NCBI GenBank assembly: GCA_030645475.1
Contig: JAUSMA010000069.1
Coordinates: 186,001-250,000 of the forward strand
DNA: 64,000 nt
Direction of reading: 5' to 3'
Source of the DNA: Nitrospirota bacterium
GTDB lineage: Bacteria > Nitrospirota > Nitrospiria > Nitrospirales > Nitrospiraceae
A program made the position numbers and the translations under genes. Positions 32,537 through 40,965 of the stretch are shown here, in pieces (the first letter of the stretch is position 1; every line of letters starts with the position of its first letter). The notes beneath the pieces are model-generated. The model was given only the letters and a program-made list of their open reading frames with translations, searched no databases and was not told the origin of the DNA.

Positions 32537-32905
32537 TTAGGCAGCAGCCGGAGCAAGGTGTTGCTTGGCAAGACCGACCAACTGCTCGAATCCCGTGGCA
32601 TCCTTGATCGCCATATCCGAGAGGACCTTGCGGTCCAAGAGGATATTCGCTTTCTTCAGGGCATTGATAAACCGGCCATAGGTGAGTCCATGTGCCCGAA
32701 CTGCCGCGTTGATGCGCGCAATCCACAATACACGAAAATCCCGTTTCCGATTTTTCCGTCCGGTATAGGCGTACGCCTGTCCCTTATCAACTGATTCTGT
32801 TGCAGTGCGGAACAGACGGCTCTTCCCACCGTACTGTCCTTTAGCCAGTTTCAGCCGTTTCTTCCGACGATGTCTTGTTTTGGGGCCACCTTTTGCGCGA
32901 GGCAT
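32537..32905 (-). CDS. rplT: 50S ribosomal protein L20
   Basis: A 122-residue basic protein needed early in 50S assembly. It has [41 protein letters not shown] and [16 protein letters not shown], all typical of L20. AAAGGAG lies 9 bp before the ATG. It is last in thrS-infC-rpmI-rplT. In many bacteria L20 represses rpmI-rplT by binding the mRNA; no mimic was traced here. Confidence 0.98.
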   Translation of the reverse strand: MPRAKGGPKTRHRRKKRLKLAKGQYGGKSRLFRTATESVDKGQAYAYTGRKNRKRDFRVLWIARINAAVRAHGLTYGRFINALKKANILLDRKVLSDMAIKDATGFEQLVGLAKQHLAPAAA

Positions 32906-32948
32906 GGGTCAATACTCCTTTTGGTTAACGCGAGTCGTGTCTTCTCAT

Positions 32949-33152
32949 TTAGCTGTAGGGCAATAAGCGATCCAGCGCCTGAGTTTTGGTCTTATCCACG
33001 AGAACCGTGCCGCTCAACCGGCGCTTCCGATCCTGCGTCTTGCTGGTGAGGATATGGCGCTTTCCCGCTTTCCGCCTGACCAATTTTCCAGAGCCGGTGC
33101 GGGTAAACCGCTTTTTGGCTCCACTATGGGATTTCATCTTCCTTTTCTTCAT
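32949..33152 (-). CDS. rpmI: 50S ribosomal protein L35
   Basis: A 67-residue highly basic protein: MKSHSGAKKRFTRTGSGK after a short KKRK-rich start, then KRHILTSKTQDRKRRL and ALDRLLPYS. AAGGAAG 7 bp before ATG 33152 supports the longer start over the internal Met6, where L35 usually begins. Confidence 0.97.
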   Translation of the reverse strand: MKKRKMKSHSGAKKRFTRTGSGKLVRRKAGKRHILTSKTQDRKRRLSGTVLVDKTKTQALDRLLPYS

Positions 33153-33193
33153 GTCCGTGCTTCCTTTTGTTAATAGCGTTCGGGCCGACCGTC

Positions 33194-33700
33194 TTACTTG
33201 GGCGCCACGATCATGATCAAGCTCCGCCCTTCCATTCGGGGGGCGTACTCGATCGTGCCCTTCTCTCCCACTTCGGCGATCACCGTATTCATGAGCGTTC
33301 GGCCCATTTCCTGGTTCGCCATTTCACGCCCGCGGTATGTCAAGACGACTTTCGTCTTATTGCCGTCGGCCAGAAATCCCTTGATCTGTCGAACCTTGAT
33401 CTCCAAGTCGTGTTTATCCGTTCGAGGGCGCAGCTTGATTTCTTTGACCTGCGTCGACTTTTGGTGGCGCCGGTTTTGGTGATCTTTCTTGCTCAGCTCA
33501 AACTTATATTTCCCGTAGTCCATAATGCGGCATACGGGAGGCACTGACGTCGGGGCGATCTCGACGAGGTCATACCCCTGATCTTGTGCCTGTTTGAAGG
33601 CATCCGCCGTCAGGAGAATGCCAAGCTGTTCACTCTCTGGCCCAATCACCCGGACTTCGCGTACTCTGATCTCTCGGTTAACTCGTAGTTTGGGGACGAT
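33194..33700 (-). CDS. infC: Translation initiation factor IF-3 with an AUC start codon
   Basis: A 168-residue factor that keeps 30S subunits free and proofreads initiation. From the codon ATC at 33700 the product reads IVPKLRVNREIRVREVRVIGPE, the standard IF-3 N-terminus. Starting at the first standard codon (GTG 33649) would delete 17 conserved residues. The only ribosome site, GAGG just after the thrS stop (TAAGAGGTGTCTTATC), sits 6 bp from this ATC, and the frame is closed by TGA 24 bp further upstream. Rare AUU/AUC starts are known for infC in E. coli and Myxococcus and allow IF-3 to repress itself. Confidence 0.93.
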   Translation of the reverse strand: MVPKLRVNREIRVREVRVIGPESEQLGILLTADAFKQAQDQGYDLVEIAPTSVPPVCRIMDYGKYKFELSKKDHQNRRHQKSTQVKEIKLRPRTDKHDLEIKVRQIKGFLADGNKTKVVLTYRGREMANQEMGRTLMNTVIAEVGEKGTIEYAPRMEGRSLIMIVAPK

Positions 33701-33710
33701 AAGACACCTC

Positions 33711-35642
33711 TTATTGTGTCAGTGAATGTTGCTGCCCTGCCGGCTTAAGGTCTGCACGGAGCAGGTCGAGCGCTCCCGCGACGGTCATGCTGCCGAGGTT
33801 GGCACCGCTCCGGCCCCGTATAGCCAGAGTCCCACTCTGCACTTCTCGGTCGCCAACCACAAACATAAATGGAACCTTCGCTTTTTCTGCTTCTCGAATT
33901 TTGAGCCCTATTTTTTCATTCCGAAGGTCTGCTTCAGCGCGGAATCCGGCAGCCTTGAGCTGGGCCACGACCTCGGCAACGTAGGGCCGCTGGCTATCCG
34001 TGATGGACATGACGGTTGCCTGAACCGGGGCGAGCCAGGTTGGGAAGGCGCCGCCGAAATGCTCGATCAGAATGCCGAAGAACCGTTCGATCGATCCCAT
34101 CAGGGCCCGATGGATCATGATCGGCTGGTGAACTTTGCCGTCTTCTCCGATATAACCCAACTCGAACCGCTCGGGATTATTGAAGTCGACTTGAATGGTC
34201 GAGCATTGCCAGGAGCGACCCAGCGCATCCTTGATTTTGATATCAATCTTTGGCCCGTAGAAGACGCCTTCGCCCGGATCGATCTGGTAGACGATGCCTC
34301 GACCCTTCAATGCGGCTTCGAGCGCGCTGGTGGCCTGGGCCCATCGTTCTTCCGAACCGACTGACTTCTCCGGTTTCGTCGAGAGGTACACTTCAAAGTC
34401 GGTGAATCCGAAGGTGCCGAGAATAAAGAACGTGAAGTCCAGAACCTGGCTGACTTCGCTTTCAATCTGATCGGGCCGACAGAACAGGTGCGCATCGTCT
34501 TGTGTAAAGCCTCGGACTCGCAGCAAACCATGGAGTACGCCGGTCCGTTCGTACCGGTAGACGGTCCCTAATTCGCCATAACGGATGGGGAGGTCCCGGT
34601 AACTGCGCAGATGCGACTTATAGATCATGATATGGAACGGGCAATTCATCGGCTTGAGCTGGTATTCGCTGTTCTCAAGCATCATGGGTGCGAACATATT
34701 ATCGCGGTAGTAATCGACGTGGCCGCTGGTTTTCCAGAGATCGAGCCGCGCGACATGAGGGGAATACACCAGTTCGTACCCGTTCTGAATATGCTGGTCG
34801 CGCCAAAAGTTTTCGATCAACAATCGTATCGTTGCGCCCTTCGGGTGCCAGAGGATCAGGCCAGGGCCGATTTCATCCTGGATTGAGATCAAGTCGAGCT
34901 CCTTGCCGACTTTGCGGTGGTCTCGTCGCTTAATCTCTTCGAGCCGGGCAAGATGCGCGTCGAGCTCCGCCTGGGACGGGAAGGAGGTCCCGTAGATCCG
35001 CTGCAGCATGGGATTGCGCTCGTCACCGCGCCAGTAGGCTCCGGCCGTGTTCAGCAGCTTGAACGCTCCGACATGACCTGTCGTCGGAAGATGCGGGCCG
35101 CGGCAGAGATCGGTAAATTCCCCCTGACTATAGGCAGAGATCGGTTCGTTATCCGGGAATCCCTGAATTAGTTCAACTTTATAGTTCTCGCCACGAGACT
35201 GAAAAAACTTCACGGCCTCTTGTTTTGAGAGTTCCGTGCGTTTCACGGGAAGGGCGCGCTTGATGATCTCTTTCGCACGCGCTTCAATTCTCTCAAGATC
35301 TTCCGGGGTAAAGGGGCGTTCATAGGCAAAGTCGTAGAAGAACCCGTCCTCAAGAGCCGGGCCGACCGTCAGTTGTGCGGTGGGAAATATTTCTTTGACG
35401 GCCTGCGCCATGATGTGGGTGCTGCTATGGCGGTAGACCTCGCGGCCTTCCACGCTGTCGAATTGCAATGGGGCCACTTCAGCATCTTCAGTCAGTGCAC
35501 ATGAGAGATCGACGGTTTGGCCGTTCACCTTCGCAGCGAGGATGTTCGGGCCAAGCTTCAGGCCGAGAGCCGACAGGGCAGACCCAACGGTTTGTCCTGC
35601 CGGAATATCCCGACTACTGCCGTCTGTGAGCGTAATTTTCAT
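33711..35642 (-). CDS. thrS: Threonyl-tRNA synthetase
   Basis: A 643-residue class II synthetase. Order: TGS domain (1-62, MKITLTDGSSRDIPAG), SAD editing domain with HSSTHIMAQAV and FTDLCRGPHLPTTGH, catalytic core with motif 2 (RYGELGTVYRYERTGVLHGL, RVRGFTQDDAH) and zinc ligands (MNCPFHIMIYKSH), and anticodon-binding domain from about 540. ATG 35642 begins at the TGS domain; a TTG six codons upstream is also possible and neither has a strong ribosome site. The infC ATC is 10 bp after its stop. Confidence 0.97.
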   Translation of the reverse strand: MKITLTDGSSRDIPAGQTVGSALSALGLKLGPNILAAKVNGQTVDLSCALTEDAEVAPLQFDSVEGREVYRHSSTHIMAQAVKEIFPTAQLTVGPALEDGFFYDFAYERPFTPEDLERIEARAKEIIKRALPVKRTELSKQEAVKFFQSRGENYKVELIQGFPDNEPISAYSQGEFTDLCRGPHLPTTGHVGAFKLLNTAGAYWRGDERNPMLQRIYGTSFPSQAELDAHLARLEEIKRRDHRKVGKELDLISIQDEIGPGLILWHPKGATIRLLIENFWRDQHIQNGYELVYSPHVARLDLWKTSGHVDYYRDNMFAPMMLENSEYQLKPMNCPFHIMIYKSHLRSYRDLPIRYGELGTVYRYERTGVLHGLLRVRGFTQDDAHLFCRPDQIESEVSQVLDFTFFILGTFGFTDFEVYLSTKPEKSVGSEERWAQATSALEAALKGRGIVYQIDPGEGVFYGPKIDIKIKDALGRSWQCSTIQVDFNNPERFELGYIGEDGKVHQPIMIHRALMGSIERFFGILIEHFGGAFPTWLAPVQATVMSITDSQRPYVAEVVAQLKAAGFRAEADLRNEKIGLKIREAEKAKVPFMFVVGDREVQSGTLAIRGRSGANLGSMTVAGALDLLRADLKPAGQQHSLTQ

Positions 35643-35723
35643 GACATGCACGAACTTCAATCAAGCACTAGAAACAACAAAGGCACCCCGCCTACGAGAA
35701 GCAAGCGGATGCCCTCAGCTGGG

Positions 35724-35798
35724 TGGTAGGCGCGGACGGTCTTGAACCGTCGACCTCTACCGTGTCAAGGTAGCGCTCTCCCCCTGAGCTACGCGCCT
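35724..35798 (-). tRNA. tRNA-Val (GAC)
   Basis: 75 nt with encoded CCA. The acceptor is AGGCGCG/CGCGCCT. The D arm is GCTCAGGGGGAGAGC. The anticodon arm is CTACC-TTGACAC-GGTAG with anticodon GAC. The T arm is GACGGTTCAAGACCGTC. Confidence 0.96.
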
Positions 35799-35844
35799 GT
35801 CGATCCGAAGGCGCATGCTAATATAGCCCTGCCCAACCTGTCAA

Positions 35845-35898
35845 GAAACGCATAAAGAGAAGGGAGCGCACTTCTTGATAGAAATGGCTCCCCTCTCT
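35845..35898 (-). terminator. Hairpin terminator of the HU gene
   Basis: AGAGAAGGGAGC (35856-35867) pairs with GCTCCCCTCTCT (35887-35898), 11 of 12 matched. On the minus strand the stem is followed by TTTATGCGTTT. It lies 38 bp past the HU stop and before the tRNA-Val gene. Confidence 0.6.
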
Positions 35899-35936
35899 CT
35901 CGTTTCCCGCCAGCAGGATCAGATAATCGTGAGAGA

Positions 35937-36209
35937 TTACCGGACGGCTGACTTGAGAATTTTCCCTGCCGAGAACTTCGGGACTTTGGCGGCGGGAATT
36001 CGTAGCGCCTCACCGGTTCGGGGATTACGTCCAAGCCGGGCTTTCCGTTTGGCGACCGTAAAGGTCCCGAAATTCACCAGCGACACGCGTTGTCCCTTTT
36101 TCAGGGATGTGGTCACTGCGCCGGTAAAGGCCTGTAACGCAGTGCCTGCGGCAACCTTGGTGATACCAGCGGATGCCGCCATTTTTGCGATCAGCTCTTC
36201 TTTCGTCAT
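35937..36209 (-). CDS. HU-family DNA-binding protein
   Basis: A 90-residue nucleoid protein that bends DNA as a dimer. It has TKEELIAKMAASAGITK, the LVNFGTFTVAKRKARLGRNP core and TGEALRIPAAKVPKFSAGK with the DNA-intercalating Pro region. AGGAGGGG lies before ATG 36209; the upstream extension of the frame lacks support. A hairpin terminator follows. Confidence 0.95.
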   Translation of the reverse strand: MTKEELIAKMAASAGITKVAAGTALQAFTGAVTTSLKKGQRVSLVNFGTFTVAKRKARLGRNPRTGEALRIPAAKVPKFSAGKILKSAVR

Positions 36210-36307
36210 CGTGCCCCTCCTGTTGTTGGGTTGAACTACGCGACTCCTTGCCATCGATGTCTTTTCTGCGCATCCGTGAGTCTGTGCCGTTGGAGGCACT
36301 CGACCGG

Positions 36308-36898
36308 TTAGGTTTCTCGCGTTCGCGTAGTCCGATTCCGTTTCACGGGAATATGCAGGTCATGGATCTTTTTTCTAAGGGTGTTCCGGTTCAAGCCTAG
36401 TAACTCTGCTGCCTGGATCTGGTTGCCTTTGGTTTCCTGAAGCGCTCTGGTGATCAAGGGCCGTTCGATGGCCGTGATCAACATGGGATGTAGGTTGCGT
36501 CCTGAACCGTTTCGCATCCCCTTCACGAAATCTCCCATCTTCCATTCGAGATAGTCCTCAAGCGACAGGGCGTCTTTTCCGTTCGCTCCCGTATTATTCT
36601 GCCGCGCGATCACCTGCATGGACTTGGCGGCTCGTTTGAGTACGGTTCGGGAACCGGTGATGAGCAGGCTCTGCGCGAGATTCATATCGGTGGAGATGGC
36701 AGCGGTTCCATCGGACGATCCGGGTTTCGATTCGACGATGACTACATCAAATGTGCGTCGCGCTGTCTCTTTGGGCAAAGCGGCCGCGTCTTTTGCCATC
36801 GTCACAGAGGCATCTTTGAATATGTGGTTGACCTGACTCTGGACGTCTGGGTCGCCGCAGAGAAGCAAAATACTGAAGACGGAAGATGTAGGCGACAT
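36308..36898 (-). CDS. Fis-type HTH regulator with a degenerate receiver-like N-domain
   Basis: A 196-residue protein. The N-terminal ~100 residues follow a receiver-like strand pattern (FSILLLCGDPDVQSQVNHIF, FDVVIVESKPG), but the phosphoacceptor position in VIVESK is Glu. There is no AAA+ domain. The C-terminus is a Fis/NtrC HTH_8 (ITRALQETKGNQIQAAELL, GLNRNTLRKKIHDL). This makes it a regulator that cannot activate sigma-54 by itself and probably does not need phosphorylation. The ribosome site is weak, so the start is uncertain; the frame is open for 165 bp more. Confidence 0.78.
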   Translation of the reverse strand: MSPTSSVFSILLLCGDPDVQSQVNHIFKDASVTMAKDAAALPKETARRTFDVVIVESKPGSSDGTAAISTDMNLAQSLLITGSRTVLKRAAKSMQVIARQNNTGANGKDALSLEDYLEWKMGDFVKGMRNGSGRNLHPMLITAIERPLITRALQETKGNQIQAAELLGLNRNTLRKKIHDLHIPVKRNRTTRTRET

Positions 36899-37105
36899 GC
36901 AGGTTCCAGGAGAAGGGCGAAAAGTGGTGCGGATTATTGCCCAGAGCCCATTTGATGTCAACGAGGAAAATAGAGAAAGCGTTGTTCTTGTTGGCTCACG
37001 TGGGAGGAAATCGTCGAGATTTACGTCGCCGGATGAAGGGCGTACCTCTGGTTCCACAGCCAAATTTTCAGGACCATGTGGCGAGGAATATCAGGGAGGG
37101 GTGAC

Positions 37106-37167
37106 TTGACAGGGGAGCCGTTCAAGTAGTATTAAAATGACCAGAATGTTTTAATTCCTACCGGAAT
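37106..37167 (+). promoter_or_regulatory. Promoter and palindromic operators of the sulfur-assimilation operon
   Basis: TTGACA (37106-37111), an 18-bp spacer and TATTAA (37130-37135). Downstream are GAAT-gtttta-ATTC (37144-37157) and ATTCC-tacc-GGAAT (37154-37167), which overlap and end 8 bp before the Rrf2 start. ATTCC/GGAAT half-sites resemble the CymR-type boxes of Rrf2 regulators of sulfur metabolism, so autoregulation is likely. Confidence 0.6.
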
Positions 37168-37175
37168 ACTCATGT

Positions 37176-37625
37176 ATGAAAGTGTCTTTGAGGGCAACGT
37201 ACGGGATCATGGCGGCTGTCGACTTAGCGATGCATCTTGGGACGGCGCCTGTTCAGGCCAAATCGATTGCACGCCGGCAAGCCATCCCTGCTCGCTTTCT
37301 CGAGCAGGTCCTCCATGGAATGAAGAAGGCCGGTCTTGTGTCGAGTCTTCGAGGTGCTCAAGGGGGCTATGTGTTGTCGAAAAAACCGTCCGAAGTATCG
37401 GTCGTCGAAATCCTCGAAGCACTCGATGGCCCGCTTTCAACCCCGAGCGGCGGCGCTGGGCGCGCACAGGTGAAACGGCTGAGTAAGCCGGAGTTGCTGC
37501 TTGGAAAGATGTGGGAGCAGGTCCATCAGGCGGAGCGCCATGTGCTCGAAGCGATCAGCGTGGAAGAATTAGCCGGGCAGCAACGAGCGCTCGAGCAAGA
37601 GCGATCGTTGATGTACCATATTTGA
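37176..37625 (+). CDS. Rrf2-family transcriptional regulator (CymR-like, no Fe-S cysteines)
   Basis: A 149-residue winged-helix repressor. It opens MKVSLRATYGIMAAVDLA and contains ARRQAIPARFLEQVL, LRGAQGGYVLSKKP and SVVEILEALDGPL, all Rrf2 landmarks. There is no Cys in the whole chain, so it cannot bind the Fe-S cluster of IscR or NsrR. It is rather like CymR, which senses sulfur status through a partner enzyme. Its stop is 7 bp before the siroheme reductase start, whose ribosome site (GAGG) overlaps the stop. It probably controls the operon that follows. Confidence 0.88.
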   Translation: MKVSLRATYGIMAAVDLAMHLGTAPVQAKSIARRQAIPARFLEQVLHGMKKAGLVSSLRGAQGGYVLSKKPSEVSVVEILEALDGPLSTPSGGAGRAQVKRLSKPELLLGKMWEQVHQAERHVLEAISVEELAGQQRALEQERSLMYHI

Positions 37626-37632
37626 GGTCATG

Positions 37633-40128
37633 ATGAGTCATACACCATTGAATACAGTTTCGATCAAGACAGAGCCCATTTCTCCTGCCATTGCCGAGGA
37701 GATCGAGACCTTTGAAGCCGAGGCGACACGCTTGGCTTCCGGCGACGTGTCGAGCGATTTGTTCAGGCCGTTTCGTCTCCAATACGGTATTTACGGACAG
37801 CGGCAAGCCGGTGTCCAGATGGTGCGTATCAAGATCCCTTTCGGTGGCATGACGGCCAATCAGCTTCGCCGCGTTGCAGAATTGACCGAGCAATATGCGA
37901 CCGGGGTTGGACATGTCACGACGCGTCAGGATATCCAGTTGCATTTCGTCGAACTCAAGGATGTGCCGACAATCATGCGTGGGTTGGCAGAAGTCGGGTT
38001 AACGACGAGAGAGGCCTGCGCCAACACCGTTCGTAATGTGACGGCCTGCCATCTTGCCGGGGTCTGTCAGGGGGAAGTATTTGACGTCACGCCCTATGCG
38101 AAAACCGTGGCGCTGCACCTGTTGCGGAACCCGCTCAACCAGAGCCTTCCCCGAAAGTTCAAGATCGCGTTCTCCGGTTGCAAACAGGATTGCGCGCTCA
38201 CACCGATTCACGATGTCGGTCTGCTCGCGGCGAAACGTGCCGATGGAGTCATCGGCTTTCGCATGGTGGCAGGCGGCGGACTCGGTTCGGCCCCTCGCCT
38301 GGCCCAGGTCCTCCGGGAGTTCACCCCGATGGACGAACTCATTCCGAGTGTCGAAGCGGTGATCCGAGTATTCGATACCTTGGGCAATCGAAAGAATCGG
38401 ACGAAGGCCCGGATGAAGTTCGTGATCGAAAAGCTGGGCTTCGAGGAGTTTAAACGTCGTTGGGAAGAGGCCTATATATCGATGGGGCATGCCCGTCCGA
38501 CCCACGAGCCCATCAAATTACTGTCGTATCCGGATGAACCTGTTCCCCTCATCATGCCGACGTCGAGTAGACCGAAGCAGGCGGCGGGGCAAACCAATGG
38601 CCATGCCAATGGCGCACCGGCGGAGACGCCGTTCGAGATGTGGCGACGGACCAATGTGGTGCGGCAGAAGCAAGAAGGTTATGTCGCCGCCGTGACCAAG
38701 CTCTTTATGGGCGATCTCACGACAGAGCAGATGCTGCTCATCGCTGATCTTGCCGATCGCTATTCCAATGGCAACATCCGGACGACGATCAATCAGAACA
38801 TGATCATTCGCTGGATACCGGAGTCGCGCATCGCCGATCTCTATGCCGATTTGGCCTCACAGGGCTTGGCCGATCCCGGCGCCGAATTGGTTGAAGATAT
38901 TATTGCCTGCCCCGGTACCGATACGTGCGGTCTGGGGATCACGTCTTCCAAGGGGCTCGCGCGGGCCCTGGCAGAGGTATTTCCAGCCGGGCGGGTTCCC
39001 GAAGATTTACATGACGTCACGGTCAAGATTAGCGGCTGTCACAACTCCTGCGCGCAACACCATATCGCCACGATTGGTTTGCATGGTGTCGGGAAGCGGA
39101 TTGCCGATCATGTCGCGCCGTTCTATGAATTGCATTTGGGCGGGAAGGTCGACGGGACCGCGAAAATCGGACAGATGGTGGTGAAGTTGCCGGCGAAGAG
39201 CGTGTCGGCGGCGATCACACATTTGATTCGCGTCTACCGGCGAGATCGCCTTTCAGGTGAAGGGTTGCCGGCCTTCATCGATCGTGTCGGCAAGATCAAA
39301 CTCAAGGACGAGCTGATTCCCTATACCATCGTTCCATCCTTTCAAGAGGACCCTACGTTTTACTATGACTGGGAAGGTGAGGCCGAGTTCGTTTTGGAAG
39401 ATCTCGGACCAGGCGAATGCGCTGGTGGCGCGCTTGAAATGATCGAGAACGGCATTCTCGAAGCCGATCAAGAGCTCTATCAGGCAAAGCTGCTTGTCGA
39501 CAACCATCAGTATTCCGTGTCGGTGAACAAGTCCTATCGGGCCGTGCTGTCTGCTGCGAAGGCGTTGCTCGTGACGGAAGGACTTGAGCCCTCGACCGAT
39601 GCAGAAACCTTCATCGAGTTTGATAGCCGCATTGCACAGAAGGGCATCGTTCCGGCGATGTATCGGGACTTGAGGAAGAGTGTTGGCGATTTAGGGCCCA
39701 AGGAGACGACCGGCGAATCGGCCCGGGAGAAGATGGTGTTTGCGAAGGGTTTCGTCGATGCCTGCCGTTCCGCCACGGAGCAGATGGGCAAAGATCTCAA
39801 GTTGGCTGCGGTGGGCCAGGCCACAGTGGTGACGGCCAGCCCGACGCCGGCGGTGAAGCCAGCGTTGTCTTCTGTCACCGCGCCTGCTGCGTCCGGTGCG
39901 CCGGTGTACGATCTGCGGGGGGTGGCTTGCCCGCTGAACTATGTGAAGACGAAGTTGAAACTTGAGATGATGGATGCGGGTGAGCAATTGGAAGTCTGGC
40001 TTGATGCAGGCGAGCCGATCAAAAACGTGCCCCTGAGCTTAAAGAACGATGGGCATAAGCTGTTGTTGCAGGAACCACTCGAAGCCGAGGCGGCTCATTA
40101 TCGGATTCTGGTCGAAAAAGTAGAGTAG
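37633..40128 (+). CDS. Ferredoxin-type siroheme (sulfite/nitrite) reductase fused to a TusA-like domain
   Basis: A ~831-residue cytosolic protein. Two complete reductase halves follow each other (about 45-290 and 335-600). Each has the C-x5-C and C-x3-C siroheme/4Fe-4S motif: Cys140/146 with 184/188 (CHLAGVC, GCKQDC) and Cys427/433 with 470/474 (CPGTDTC, GCHNSC), numbered from 37630. Typical members keep only one set. A helical HEPN-like segment (about 625-730) and a Pro/Ala linker lead to a TusA-type domain (about 757-832) with YDLRGVACPLNYVKTKL and Cys767. It sits with cysH, cysD and cysN, so sulfite reduction to sulfide is the likely role. The start at 37633 is set by GAGG 5 bp upstream; ATG 37630 is possible. 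Confidence 0.93.
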   Translation: MSHTPLNTVSIKTEPISPAIAEEIETFEAEATRLASGDVSSDLFRPFRLQYGIYGQRQAGVQMVRIKIPFGGMTANQLRRVAELTEQYATGVGHVTTRQDIQLHFVELKDVPTIMRGLAEVGLTTREACANTVRNVTACHLAGVCQGEVFDVTPYAKTVALHLLRNPLNQSLPRKFKIAFSGCKQDCALTPIHDVGLLAAKRADGVIGFRMVAGGGLGSAPRLAQVLREFTPMDELIPSVEAVIRVFDTLGNRKNRTKARMKFVIEKLGFEEFKRRWEEAYISMGHARPTHEPIKLLSYPDEPVPLIMPTSSRPKQAAGQTNGHANGAPAETPFEMWRRTNVVRQKQEGYVAAVTKLFMGDLTTEQMLLIADLADRYSNGNIRTTINQNMIIRWIPESRIADLYADLASQGLADPGAELVEDIIACPGTDTCGLGITSSKGLARALAEVFPAGRVPEDLHDVTVKISGCHNSCAQHHIATIGLHGVGKRIADHVAPFYELHLGGKVDGTAKIGQMVVKLPAKSVSAAITHLIRVYRRDRLSGEGLPAFIDRVGKIKLKDELIPYTIVPSFQEDPTFYYDWEGEAEFVLEDLGPGECAGGALEMIENGILEADQELYQAKLLVDNHQYSVSVNKSYRAVLSAAKALLVTEGLEPSTDAETFIEFDSRIAQKGIVPAMYRDLRKSVGDLGPKETTGESAREKMVFAKGFVDACRSATEQMGKDLKLAAVGQATVVTASPTPAVKPALSSVTAPAASGAPVYDLRGVACPLNYVKTKLKLEMMDAGEQLEVWLDAGEPIKNVPLSLKNDGHKLLLQEPLEAEAAHYRILVEKVE

Positions 40129-40252
40129 TGCGGCGGAGGGATCATTCCCTTGCTCGCGCAACGCGCGGCCTGAGAAGGCCCTCGTTGGACGCGCGCAGTG
40201 AGGGGCACCCCTTCGCCGCTTGCAGTGTGTGTGTGAAGGAAGAGAGAGCTGA

Positions 40253-40960
40253 ATGGGCAGTCTATCATCGGAAGAATTGAACGCCTGGAGTGAGTCGTTT
40301 GAGGCGAAGCAGCCACAAGAGCTGTTGGCCGCAGCGATTGAGCGGTTTACGCCGAAGATCGTGCTTGCCTGCAGTTTTGGAGCGGAGGATATGGTGCTCT
40401 TGGACATGGTCCACCGCATCAATCCCTCCGTGCCGCTCTTTTATCTCGATACGGAGTTCCTGTTTCCTGAGACCTACGCGACGCGCGATCGTGTGATCGA
40501 ACAGTACGGGCTACAGCCGCAACAGGTCATTCAGGTAAAGTCGCTGCTGACGCCGGAGCAGCAGGCGGCTCAGCAGGGCGAGACTCTGTGGACGCGCCAT
40601 CCCGATCAATGTTGCGAATTGCGCAAAGTGGAGCCGCTGACCCGCGTGCTCAAGGGATTCGATGCTTGGATCACCGGCATCAGGCGGGACCAGTCTCCTA
40701 CGAGAGCCCATGCGAAACTGATCGAGTGGGACCAGAAGTTTCAGTTGGTCAAAGTGAATCCCCTCGCGAAGTGGACGTGGGAGGATGTCTGGACCTACAT
40801 TCGTGTCTACGAGGTTCCCTACAATGCACTGCATGACCGCAACTACCCCAGTATCGGCTGCACCCATTGTACGAGCCCGGTGATGCCCGGCGAAGACCCC
40901 CGCGCGGGACGATGGAAAAATTTTACCAAGACGGAGTGCGGGTTACACAAGGCCCCGTAA
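40253..40960 (+). CDS. cysH: Assimilatory adenylyl-sulfate (APS) reductase
   Basis: A 235-residue PAPS/APS-reductase-family enzyme that reduces activated sulfate to sulfite using thioredoxin. The PP-loop-like ACSFGAEDMVLLDM is near residue 38. The paired cysteines CC (120-121) and C-x2-C (203/206, GCTHC) that bind a 4Fe-4S cluster are present, marking the APS-using type. The catalytic Cys229 lies in KTECGLH near the C-terminus. It is in the sulfur operon after a 124-bp gap and is preceded by GGAAGAGAGAG. Confidence 0.95.
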   Translation: MGSLSSEELNAWSESFEAKQPQELLAAAIERFTPKIVLACSFGAEDMVLLDMVHRINPSVPLFYLDTEFLFPETYATRDRVIEQYGLQPQQVIQVKSLLTPEQQAAQQGETLWTRHPDQCCELRKVEPLTRVLKGFDAWITGIRRDQSPTRAHAKLIEWDQKFQLVKVNPLAKWTWEDVWTYIRVYEVPYNALHDRNYPSIGCTHCTSPVMPGEDPRAGRWKNFTKTECGLHKAP

Positions 40961-40965
40961 TATTG

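Noticed and set aside
40129-40252. Sixth copy of the dispersed repeat before cysH
   Set aside because: GC-rich with a few similar words, but the terminal arms are missing.
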